From NCBI GenBank assembly GCA_964541375.1, contig CAZIPT010000043.1, positions 1-17,960 of the forward strand: DNA of 17,960 nt. Direction: 5' to 3'. Shown one piece after another: positions 6,944 through 14,186 of the stretch. Source of the DNA: JBAXEO01 sp964541375. Lineage in GTDB: Bacteria > Actinomycetota > Coriobacteriia > Anaerosomatales > JAAXUF01. A program made the position numbers and the translations under genes. Every line of letters starts with the position of its first letter. The first letter of the stretch is position 1. The notes beneath the pieces were generated by a model that saw nothing but the letters and a program-made list of their open reading frames with translations, made no database searches and had not been told where the DNA came from.

Positions 6944-9628
6944 TCAGTACGAAGCTTTCGTGTTGCCCGTCTTGCCTCCCAAGTCGTCGAAGCTCTCGGT
7001 CGTTCCCCAGCGGCCCGTGTTCACCCGCACCGTGGCAGCAAGAACCGCGGGAAGGGGGGCGGCGTGGGGGAGCGGCCAGCGCGGCGGCTCCCAATCGGGA
7101 CGGAACTTCTGCTTGAAGCGATACAGCCCCTTGAAGCTGTAGAAACGTCCCCCGTATTCGTACGCGAGCCGGAGGAATCTCTCGATCGTGGGGTCCTCCT
7201 GCTCCCCCAGACCGGACAGCGCAGCAAACCCCAGGTTGAAGGATGCGAGTCCGCTCTCGCGCGCCCACTCGATCAGTCGAATGAACGCGAAGTCCATGAC
7301 CCCCTCAGGCGCGCTCGGGCGGTACCGCATCAGGTCGACGCTTGCGCCTCGGACGGCCGGCTCCAGCACGATGTTCGCGAAGGCCTCAACTTCACCCTGC
7401 GGCCCCTCGACCACCATGACGTCGGACTCGCGCAGGTACTCTTCATCGAACCAGCCCAGCGAGAAGCCCATCTCAAGACCGCCCTCGCGCGCAAGCCAGG
7501 CATCCGAGACATCCCTTAGCTCCCGCAGAAGCGATGGACTCTGGGGCGCCTCGAGCACGAACGCCGAGTACCCTTCGTTGGTGAGCCGGTTGACGAGGTT
7601 GCGTTCGACCCGATAGCGCTTCCCCGAAAGCGAGAACTGCTGTGCATCCACGACGGCCTCGTGCCCGATACGAGTCGCCGAGAGACCCGCGGCCCGGTAC
7701 TCGTCGAGATAGTCCTCTCGCGTCTGATAGAACGCGGGACGCCAGCCGTTTTCGACGCAGAGCGCGAGCATCTCGCGGATGCTCGCCTGCGCATCCTCGA
7801 CAGGGCCGACGGGGTCGCCGAGCACGACAGCGATGTCACCCACAAGACGGTAAGCCAGGAACGATCCGCCGGCCGTCAGCCTCAGGTTCTTATCCGGAAG
7901 CAGCGCGATAGCCGCCAGTGGGGTCACTCCGAACTCCCCGGCGATCGACCGAGCGGCACGAAGCTCGGCCGCTGTCGCGCCTCGGCGAACGAGCACCGGA
8001 CGAAGCAGCATGAGGAGTGCGAAGCCGATGGTCAGGACTCCGACCACGTAGATGGATCCGACGAAGAACCGTGCGATGAGTGTCTGCGGCACAACCCCGG
8101 GGTTGTAGAACTCCGTGAACATCACGAGCGTCTGTCGCGCGGCGGGCCAGAAGGTGAACGTCATCCCGAACTGACGGTCGAGCATGAAGAACCCGAACGT
8201 GCCGTAGGCAAGCGTGACCAAGAACGCTCCCGCAAGGATCCTCACGCCGCGCGCGACAGAAGGGGCGTCGGGACGGGCACGGAACTCGGAGCGCCTGGCG
8301 AGCAGAAACAGCAGCAGCGCCAGGGAGATCAGCGCCTCCTCGAAGTCGAGCCCCTTGATCAGGTGTCCGGAGATGCTGATCGCAAGCACCACGACGGTGG
8401 TCAGCCACACGAGCCGTTTGCGGCGCCAGAGCCCTCGGGCAAGAGCCATGAGCGCGATTCCGGCGAGGGCAGCGGACAGGCGACCATATTGAGACTGTAG
8501 CGGGAGCACCCGGTCGAGGAGGCGCAGCCGCTCGGCAACCGCCGGCGTCATTGCAGAGAGCAGGTTCATCGCCCCTACCCCGAAGGTGACGACGGCCGCG
8601 AGCCGCACCGGAAAGACGTCGGCTGCCTCGCTTCGCAGAGCAGTGAACGTCGGCACGCGCCGCACCGCGAGAGCTCCCAACACGAGCGGCAGCCAGTAGG
8701 TGAGGGCGCGGAACCCAAGCGAGATGACGATGGCCGTCGGTGCATTGGCCCCAAAGGACGAGAGCATCAGAGCTATGACGACCTCTACCACGCCGACCCC
8801 CTGCGGCACGATGGAGACGAGCCATGTGAGCATGCCGACAGCGAAGGCCGCTATCAGCGCGCCGAAAGCGGGCCAACCGAAGGCGAAGCCCACGGCGACA
8901 AATGAGAGCAAGTCGACCGCGTACGCGGCGGCCGAGATGGCCACCACACCCAGGGTCGCCGCCGGCCTGGCCGCAATGGTTTGGCCCGCGAGTGCGTAGC
9001 GCGAGACCAGCCTGGCCGACCAGCCCTCCGGCGCGCCTCTTTCGCGCCAGAGCGGCAGCGAACGAGCGGCCTTCTCGGCGGGCTCCAGAAAGGATGCAAG
9101 AGCCGCAGGCCGCATGGTTGCCAGTATGAGACCGGCCGCCAGGGCGAGGATCGTTCCGAGAACGATCAGGCTTGAGACGATCTCGTAGAGGTGAACGGTG
9201 TCCAGTGAGATGAGGTACCAGAAACCGGCGAACATGACCGCCCCGAAGCCGCAGAAGTCGGCGAGACGAGCCACGACGGGCATCTGAAGGACCTTCTCGG
9301 CGGGCAGGCCGCGCTCGACAGCATCGCGTGCCATGAGTGATCGGCCTGAACCACCGGCACCGGGCACGATCGTAGACAGGTAGAGCGAGCCGAGGGTGAG
9401 CGGTACGAGCTCGCGATAGGGACGAGGCACGCCCACGGCACCGAAAGCGGAACTGTACATGCCGATGCGCAACGCGTAGTAGACGATCTGCAGTGCGGCG
9501 GCCAGCGCGAACCACTGCCAGGCTCCGTAGCGCGCCGTGACAACGATCTGTGATACCGCGGAGCCGTGCGTCGTCGCCAACCACGCGGTCAGGAAGATGA
9601 TCGTCCAGAAGATGATCCGCCTGACCAA
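6944..9628 (-). CDS. mprF: Phosphatidylglycerol lysyltransferase/flippase MprF
   Basis: An 894-residue membrane protein that transfers an amino acid (lysine or alanine) from aminoacyl-tRNA to phosphatidylglycerol and flips the product to the outer leaflet, lowering surface negative charge and giving resistance to cationic peptides. About the first 320 residues are the UPF0104-type flippase domain with many hydrophobic helices. Further helices follow to about 540. From about 548 to the end lies the cytosolic DUF2156 synthase domain with SVDLMR (763-768), FNLG (797-800) and FKGLYRFKQKF (832-842), all family hallmarks. Its length is slightly above the usual 840-870. The TTG start at 9628 is supported by GGAGG nine bases upstream. 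Which amino acid is used cannot be read from the sequence. It is divergent from the cytochrome gene and upstream of the ApgM-like gene. Confidence 0.92.
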   Translation of the reverse strand: MVRRIIFWTIIFLTAWLATTHGSAVSQIVVTARYGAWQWFALAAALQIVYYALRIGMYSSAFGAVGVPRPYRELVPLTLGSLYLSTIVPGAGGSGRSLMARDAVERGLPAEKVLQMPVVARLADFCGFGAVMFAGFWYLISLDTVHLYEIVSSLIVLGTILALAAGLILATMRPAALASFLEPAEKAARSLPLWRERGAPEGWSARLVSRYALAGQTIAARPAATLGVVAISAAAYAVDLLSFVAVGFAFGWPAFGALIAAFAVGMLTWLVSIVPQGVGVVEVVIALMLSSFGANAPTAIVISLGFRALTYWLPLVLGALAVRRVPTFTALRSEAADVFPVRLAAVVTFGVGAMNLLSAMTPAVAERLRLLDRVLPLQSQYGRLSAALAGIALMALARGLWRRKRLVWLTTVVVLAISISGHLIKGLDFEEALISLALLLFLLARRSEFRARPDAPSVARGVRILAGAFLVTLAYGTFGFFMLDRQFGMTFTFWPAARQTLVMFTEFYNPGVVPQTLIARFFVGSIYVVGVLTIGFALLMLLRPVLVRRGATAAELRAARSIAGEFGVTPLAAIALLPDKNLRLTAGGSFLAYRLVGDIAVVLGDPVGPVEDAQASIREMLALCVENGWRPAFYQTREDYLDEYRAAGLSATRIGHEAVVDAQQFSLSGKRYRVERNLVNRLTNEGYSAFVLEAPQSPSLLRELRDVSDAWLAREGGLEMGFSLGWFDEEYLRESDVMVVEGPQGEVEAFANIVLEPAVRGASVDLMRYRPSAPEGVMDFAFIRLIEWARESGLASFNLGFAALSGLGEQEDPTIERFLRLAYEYGGRFYSFKGLYRFKQKFRPDWEPPRWPLPHAAPLPAVLAATVRVNTGRWGTTESFDDLGGKTGNTKASY

Positions 9629-9791
9629 GCCTGTCGACCTCCCGACTCCGGCGGTCGCTCTCGGAGCGGCCGCATTCTACCAGCATAGAGCGTGTACCCT
9701 CGGGAGCGACCATTGATTCGAAGTCCGAGGCCAGCCGTTCTAGGGAAAGAGCCTCTCTAAGCCCACCTACACCACAGGCTGGAGTGCCCAC
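9629..9791. promoter_or_regulatory. Divergent promoter region between mprF and the cytochrome gene
   Basis: This 163-base spacer must hold both promoters. On the minus strand a TAGAAT hexamer (plus coordinates 9674-9679) is a good -10 for mprF, about 45 bases before its TTG start; its -35 is not clear. On the plus strand TTGATT (9713-9718) could be a -35, but no good -10 follows at normal spacing. I see no clear FNR-type dyad. Confidence 0.4.
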
Positions 9792-10655
9792 GTGGCAGAC
9801 AGGAACCTCAGTGAGGCGGAACGCGCAGACCGGCGAGGCCCAAAGCCGAGACGGCGAAGCAGCAAGATCATCCTCTGGAGCGTCGGAGCGCTTGTGGTTG
9901 TCGGTGCAATCATGTTCGTTCCTACCGCGCTGCTCACCGACAGACCGGAGTTCTGCAAGACCTGCCACACGATGGTCCCGTTCTTCAACGCGTGGGAGCA
10001 GGGCAAGCACAAGGGCGTGTGGTGCATCGACTGCCACGTCGGCTCCGGGTTTCCCCGGCGGTTCGAGCACAAGTTCGTGGCGCTCAATGAGGTCTACGCC
10101 GAGTTCTTCACGCGACCAACGTTCCCCAACTACAACGCGGAGATCCCCGACGCCCGCTGCGAGCGATGTCACCCAGACGTAGCCGGACAGACCAAGACGC
10201 CCCTCTCGAAGTTCTCGCATGCGATGCACCTGACCAAGAACGTGCGTTGCGCACAGTGCCATGCTTCGACGGGACACAAGGTCACCTTCTCGGCGCTCTC
10301 GGACGCCGGGATCCTGAACCCGGCTAACGCCCCTGCAGGACTGACGTACGTCGGGGAGGCGTTCAAGGCGCCCGGCGGTCAGCCGAGCGTACTTCCGGGC
10401 CACAAGCCGGTTCCCTGCACTACCTGTCACGATCAGGGACACCTGCAGTGCAGCTTCTGCCATGCGACGCCCGCCAACCACTACGGCGCCGACTGCAAGA
10501 CCTGCCACAGGCCGACAACGCCCTTCGCGAACTTCGTCCACCCACCCAGTGGTGAGCACGACTACAAGAGCCGTCCGTGCGCGACGTGCCACCCGAACGG
10601 CTACCAACAGGCGTACTGCACGTGTCACAAGGGAAACCCGCCCACGGGCGACTAG
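9792..10655 (+). CDS. NapC/NirT-type multiheme c-type cytochrome, eight CXXCH plus one CXCH
   Basis: A 287-residue membrane-anchored cytochrome. A positively charged N-terminus (RRGPKPRRR) precedes one transmembrane helix (about 26-48), placing the heme domain outside. Heme motifs CXXCH begin at Cys55, 78, 123, 153, 209, 220, 235 and 263. A ninth site at 276-279 is CTCH, with only one residue between the cysteines. The first four fit the NapC/NirT/NrfH domain, which takes electrons from the quinol pool; WCIDCH (77-82) is typical. The extra C-terminal cluster roughly doubles the usual heme number of about four. Candidate distal ligands include His143 and His146. GTG at 9792 has GGAG upstream. 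No terminal reductase or cytochrome maturation gene is nearby, so the electron acceptor is unknown. thrC follows after 73 bases but seems to have its own promoter. Confidence 0.9.
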   Translation: MADRNLSEAERADRRGPKPRRRSSKIILWSVGALVVVGAIMFVPTALLTDRPEFCKTCHTMVPFFNAWEQGKHKGVWCIDCHVGSGFPRRFEHKFVALNEVYAEFFTRPTFPNYNAEIPDARCERCHPDVAGQTKTPLSKFSHAMHLTKNVRCAQCHASTGHKVTFSALSDAGILNPANAPAGLTYVGEAFKAPGGQPSVLPGHKPVPCTTCHDQGHLQCSFCHATPANHYGADCKTCHRPTTPFANFVHPPSGEHDYKSRPCATCHPNGYQQAYCTCHKGNPPTGD

Positions 10656-10716
10656 CCGCGCGCGCCAGCAAAGCCTTTGGAGCCATCCGCCCGACCCACA
10701 CCGCGACGACCTCGGG

Positions 10717-10722
10717 TATCAT
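10717..10722 (+). promoter_or_regulatory. Candidate -10 for a leaderless thrC transcript
   Basis: TATCAT matches the -10 consensus at five of six positions. It ends six bases before the thrC ATG at 10729, where transcription would be expected to start. No Shine-Dalgarno sequence precedes that ATG. Leaderless messages with a -10 at this distance are common in Actinobacteria. No good -35 is seen. Confidence 0.45.
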
Positions 10723-10728
10723 GCACGA

Positions 10729-12270
10729 ATGAAGATGACCAAATACCACGACACGCGCGGGCTCGATCCCGTCTCACGCACGTTCACCGAGGTGATCATC
10801 GCCGGCATCGCTCCCGGCGGCGGACTCTATGTCCCCGAGGAGCTCCCCCACCTCACGCTGGACGACATCCTCGCAATGGAGTCGTGGCCGTACTGGCGGC
10901 GAGCTGCGGCGGTGTTCTCGCGTTTTGGCGTCGACCTGGCCGATGGCCGCATCGACGAGCTGATGCAGGACGCGTACGGTTCGCAGTTCGACGACGACCG
11001 CATCGCCCCTGTCGAGGAAGTCGTTCCCGGCACCTGGGTCCTCGAACTCTGGCATGGGCCCACGAGCGCATTCAAGGACATGGCGCTGCAGTGCCTGCCG
11101 CTGTTCTTCTCGGAGGCCATCGAGGGGTTGGGTGCGCGCGGACTCGCAACCGGGGACTACCTGATCCTCGTCGCCACGTCGGGCGACACCGGCAAGGCGG
11201 CGCTTGAGGGGTTCTCCGATCGCGAGCACACCGGAATCGTGGTCTTCTACCCCGCTGACGGGGTGTCTGACATCCAGCGCAAGCAGATGGTCACGCAGGC
11301 CGGCGACAACGTGGGCGTGTTCGGCGTACGCGGGAACTTCGACGACTGTCAGGCGGCGGTCAAGGCCGCCTTCGACGACGAAGCGTTCAGGACCGAACTC
11401 GCTGAGCAGCACGGGCTGACTCTCTCCAGCGCAAACAGCATCAACTGGGGCCGGTTGTTGCCCCAGGTCGTCTACTACGTGAGCGCCTACGCCGACATGG
11501 TGGCCGCCGGCGGCGTCGTCGCCGGTGAGCCGATGGACGTGTGTGTGCCGACCGGCAACTTCGGCAACGTGCTCGGCGCCTACTACGCCCGCCGCATCGG
11601 AGTCCCCATCGGACGCCTGATCGTGGCCGCCAACGAGAACAACGTGCTAGCCGACTTCATCGCGACGGGCCTCTACGACATCAGCGATCGCCAGTTCGTC
11701 ACCACGCCCTCGCCGTCGATGGACATCCTGCTCTCCAACAACCTCGAACGGCTGTTGTACGAACTCACGGGCGACCCGGCCCTCGTACGCGGGTGGATGT
11801 CCTCTCTGGCCAAGGACGGCCGCTTCCAGGTCGACCGTGACACCTTCGCCAAGATCCGCGAGCTCTTCAGCGCGGACTACGTGGGCAACGACGAGTCGCT
11901 CGACACGATCCGCGAGGTCTTTGGCGAGACCGGTTATCTGCTCGACCCGCACACAGCTGTCGCGTGGGAGGTCGCCGAGAGGCTCCGCGAGCGCGATCCG
12001 GTGCTGGTCGTCTCCACCGCCCACTGGGCCAAGTTTGGCGGCGACGTCTACAAAGCGCTCGCCGAGCTGCCTTACGTGGAGGTTCTGCCGGACGGGATCC
12101 GCGAGCTCTCCGGTGTCGAACTGCTCGCTCGGGTTCAGGAACTCGCGGGTCAGGACACGGCGGTTCCCAAGACGCTCACCGATCTCGACGAACGTGCCGA
12201 GCGATTCACGAGCGTGGTCAGCCCGGGGCGCAACGGCGTGGAGAACGCCGTTCGGAGTTGGCTCAAGTAG
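10729..12270 (+). CDS. thrC: Threonine synthase
   Basis: A 513-residue PLP-dependent enzyme that converts O-phospho-L-homoserine to L-threonine and phosphate in the cytosol, the last step of threonine synthesis. The N-terminal threonine-synthase domain is clear (TRGLDP...GIAPGGGLYVPE). The PLP lysine is Lys116 in GPTSAFKDMA. The phosphate-binding loop is TSGDTGKAA (150-158), and SANSINWGR, PTGNFGN and AANENN follow in the family order. The length matches the long form of the enzyme (Thr_synth_N type), not the short 350-residue form. The frame is open upstream to 10462 through the cytochrome gene, but the family start is the ATG at 10729. No ribosome site precedes it, and a TATCAT lies just upstream. 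The flavodoxin gene follows after 67 bases with no terminator, so they may share a transcript. Its substrate would come from a homoserine kinase, possibly the ApgM-like gene at 5648-6838. Confidence 0.95.
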   Translation: MKMTKYHDTRGLDPVSRTFTEVIIAGIAPGGGLYVPEELPHLTLDDILAMESWPYWRRAAAVFSRFGVDLADGRIDELMQDAYGSQFDDDRIAPVEEVVPGTWVLELWHGPTSAFKDMALQCLPLFFSEAIEGLGARGLATGDYLILVATSGDTGKAALEGFSDREHTGIVVFYPADGVSDIQRKQMVTQAGDNVGVFGVRGNFDDCQAAVKAAFDDEAFRTELAEQHGLTLSSANSINWGRLLPQVVYYVSAYADMVAAGGVVAGEPMDVCVPTGNFGNVLGAYYARRIGVPIGRLIVAANENNVLADFIATGLYDISDRQFVTTPSPSMDILLSNNLERLLYELTGDPALVRGWMSSLAKDGRFQVDRDTFAKIRELFSADYVGNDESLDTIREVFGETGYLLDPHTAVAWEVAERLRERDPVLVVSTAHWAKFGGDVYKALAELPYVEVLPDGIRELSGVELLARVQELAGQDTAVPKTLTDLDERAERFTSVVSPGRNGVENAVRSWLK

Positions 12271-12337
12271 CCGGCTCGCCGACGGACGGCACTGCGGCCC
12301 CACGAACTGGCACAACGGAGACCGAGGAGGGCGCACC

Positions 12338-12829
12338 ATGAGAGCCGTTGTCGTCTACGAGTCGTTGTGGGGCAACACCGAGGCGGTCGCACGCGCGATA
12401 GCCGAGGGTATCGGCGCGGATGCGACGGCGCTGAACACCGACGAGGCCACTGCTGAGGCGCTCGAGGGCGTCGACCTCATCGTCGCGGGCGCGCCGCTTC
12501 TGGGCTTCGCGCTTCCCACCGAGGACATGCGCGCCGGAATCGCGAAGAACCCGACCGCCCGCACGCCTGACCTTTCGCATCCCTCGATGCGCGCCTGGCT
12601 CGACGCGTTGCCGCCGGGCACAGGCCGCTGTGCCGGATTCGAGACGCGCATCTGGTGGTCCCCGGGAAGCGCCGCCAAGAAGATCTCGGAGGAGCTGCGC
12701 GCAAAGGGCTACTCGGCGGCAGGCAAAGACGAGAAGTTCGTGGTGATGGGCAAGTACGGTCCCCTCAAGGACGGCGAGCTCGACCGTGCGCGCAGCTGGG
12801 GCGCGAGCCTGGCCGAGACCCCCGGATAG
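12338..12829 (+). CDS. Flavodoxin-like protein
   Basis: A 163-residue flavodoxin-fold protein. It starts with the strand MRAVVVYES and the FMN phosphate loop ESLWGNTEAVA (8-18, with the GNT typical of flavodoxins), then DLIVAGAPLLGF at the second flavin-contact position. The flavodoxin MSLWGNT-type loop suggests FMN binding and one- or two-electron transfer in the cytosol. Residues 70-105 are less typical, and a C-terminal GKYGPLKDGELDRARSWG helix closes the fold. No cysteine cluster is present, unlike the flavoprotein at 4975-5583. ATG at 12338 is preceded by GAGGAGG at good spacing. It lies 67 bases after thrC, probably on the same transcript. Its redox partner is unknown; proteins of this kind are often annotated simply as flavodoxin family. 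Confidence 0.82.
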   Translation: MRAVVVYESLWGNTEAVARAIAEGIGADATALNTDEATAEALEGVDLIVAGAPLLGFALPTEDMRAGIAKNPTARTPDLSHPSMRAWLDALPPGTGRCAGFETRIWWSPGSAAKKISEELRAKGYSAAGKDEKFVVMGKYGPLKDGELDRARSWGASLAETPG

Positions 12830-12857
12830 GCGCGTCGGGCGTCAGACGCGCTAGAAT
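12830..12857 (+). promoter_or_regulatory. Hairpin after the flavodoxin gene followed by a possible -10 element
   Basis: GCGCGTC (12830-12836) and GACGCGC (12845-12851) form a 7-bp stem with an eight-base loop directly after the flavodoxin stop. It may be a weak terminator, as there is no T tract. TAGAAT (12852-12857) abuts it and could be the -10 of a promoter for the small gene at 12895. No -35 is recognised. Confidence 0.35.
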
Positions 12858-12894
12858 GGCGCCCACGCCTCTGCACCCGACTGGAGCTCACTGC

Positions 12895-13137
12895 ATGTCC
12901 GAAGACTCTCGCGAGGTACTCCAGCGCTTCTTGGACAACCTCTTTCGCGACACCGGTCGCGTGTCACGCCTGGATGTGGTCCTTCGTGCCGAGACGCTCG
13001 ACCTCGACGCCGACTTGCTCCCCATCATCGAGAACCTGCCGAGCGCCGGCTCGTACACGCGGCAGCGCCTGGCCGACCAGATCAACTCCGCCATCGTGGG
13101 GCACGGCCTGACACGGCAGTACGGTACGGTCGACTAG
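12895..13137 (+). CDS. Conserved-looking small protein of unknown function
   Basis: An 80-residue soluble protein that I do not recognise. It is rich in charged residues and Leu, reads as mainly helical, and has no cysteine, signal peptide or membrane segment. Residues 1-30 look like an amphipathic helix (EVLQRFLDNLFRDTGRVSRL). A middle acidic stretch follows (LDLDADLLPIIENLP), then a helix ending YTRQRLADQINSAIVGHG. The ATG at 12895 has GGAG about ten bases upstream, and a possible -10 lies at 12852. Its stop shares the four bases CTAG with the stop of the convergent tocopherol-cyclase-like gene. Codon use agrees with its neighbours, so it is probably a real gene. Confidence 0.65.
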   Translation: MSEDSREVLQRFLDNLFRDTGRVSRLDVVLRAETLDLDADLLPIIENLPSAGSYTRQRLADQINSAIVGHGLTRQYGTVD

Positions 13138-14186
13138 CGGGCCGAGACTCCCGGCGCCAGCTCGCCCTTGAGGTCCATGACCTCGCATCCTGCGTGAAGA
13201 CCACAGTCGTCAAGCAGCACCTCGCCCGTGCGCACGTCGGTGAGCTTCGCGCGCATCGTTGCGTCGAGAGATTCGTCGGCGCGAGCGACCATCCGCCCAT
13301 GAGACGGTGCCTTGAGCGGAGCTGCCACGGCGCCCTCGAGCACCACCTCGAGTCGGAAATCGCGGTCCTCGTACGTCATCGCCGCTCCGCCCGCCCAGCT
13401 CTCAAACGCGGTCAGTTTCGCGCCGGTGTAGCTCGTGAACCGGTAGAGCGTTCCTGAGATCCAGGCCCCGGCGATGAATCCGACGAACGAGCTACCCATC
13501 CAGGGAATCTTGGCGACCGAGACCGTCACGCTGGTCTCCCGCCGGTCGAAGTGGTTGCTTTGCGCCCAGACCCAGGATGACGGGAACGAGCGCCCCCAGT
13601 CCTTCTCGGCATAGCCGCGGCCGCCATCGAAGACCAGCTCCTCGCCGTCGAGAACAACCCGGCCGGTGATTGCGTGCTCGAGCGAGCAAACGCCGTGGTA
13701 GCCCTCCATACGCGGCACGAAGCGGAACGGTCCCATGATGCCCGGCGTCCTGGCCGAGACCGGCCACGGCACCCAGGGACCGAATCCCAGCTCGCCGGTC
13801 AGCCGCAGTCCGTCGCAGTCGAGGTCCAGCCTGACGCCGGATTCAGAGAAGGTGTTGAGACCGACGGCTATCGAGAAGCGGTCGCGATCGTACGTGAACG
13901 CTTCCAGCGGGTATTGGAGGTAGGCGGTTCGACCCCCGGGCCGGACGACCTGGACAAACGAGTGCGAGGTGCCGCCGACGCGATCGTGGCTGACACCGGG
14001 GATGAGCGCGAGAACCTGAGAACTCGAAGCATCGACGCACTTCAGATACCAGCCCTCGAAGTAGTCGTCGCTCTGACCGCCTCCCTGGTAGATCTCCGGC
14101 TGCCAGATGCGCCGTACGGAGTATGGAAGCCTTCGAGCCCAGCCGGGGGCGCTCGGCCCCGCTGGTGCCGGCAACGGACGCGTCAT
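13134..14186 (-). CDS. Tocopherol-cyclase-family protein
   Basis: A 350-residue protein of the tocopherol cyclase family (Pfam Tocopherol_cycl). Hallmarks are DDYFEGWYLKCVD (40-52) near the N-terminus and the central block GYAEKDWGRSFPSSW (191-205) followed by VWAQSNHF, which are strongly conserved in plant and cyanobacterial VTE1 and in bacterial homologues. There is no signal peptide or membrane helix. Plant VTE1 closes the chromanol ring of tocopherols. In bacteria without tocopherol synthesis the substrate is not known; a lipoquinone or other prenyl lipid is a reasonable guess. The ATG overlaps the stop of the glycosyltransferase gene by four bases (ATGA), so it is the last gene of the block-4 operon. 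Its stop codon shares CTAG with the convergent small gene. Confidence 0.85.
   Translation of the reverse strand: MTRPLPAPAGPSAPGWARRLPYSVRRIWQPEIYQGGGQSDDYFEGWYLKCVDASSSQVLALIPGVSHDRVGGTSHSFVQVVRPGGRTAYLQYPLEAFTYDRDRFSIAVGLNTFSESGVRLDLDCDGLRLTGELGFGPWVPWPVSARTPGIMGPFRFVPRMEGYHGVCSLEHAITGRVVLDGEELVFDGGRGYAEKDWGRSFPSSWVWAQSNHFDRRETSVTVSVAKIPWMGSSFVGFIAGAWISGTLYRFTSYTGAKLTAFESWAGGAAMTYEDRDFRLEVVLEGAVAAPLKAPSHGRMVARADESLDATMRAKLTDVRTGEVLLDDCGLHAGCEVMDLKGELAPGVSAR

Noticed and set aside
6329..7519. A 396-codon plus-strand open frame
   Set aside because: Antisense to the ApgM-like gene and the mprF 3' end. No motif and no ribosome site.
9700..9735. FNR-like site upstream of the cytochrome gene
   Set aside because: TTGATT resembles one half-site, but the expected ATCAA half four bases further on is absent.
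7890..10628. A 912-codon minus-strand open frame
   Set aside because: It overlaps mprF in another frame and runs antisense through the whole cytochrome gene. Its translation is Arg/Ala-rich with no domain, while both overlapped genes have clear family motifs. It is a high-GC shadow frame.
10462..10728. Upstream extension of threonine synthase through the cytochrome gene
   Set aside because: The extension is Arg/Thr-rich shadow translation of the heme domain. The family N-terminus begins at the ATG at 10729.
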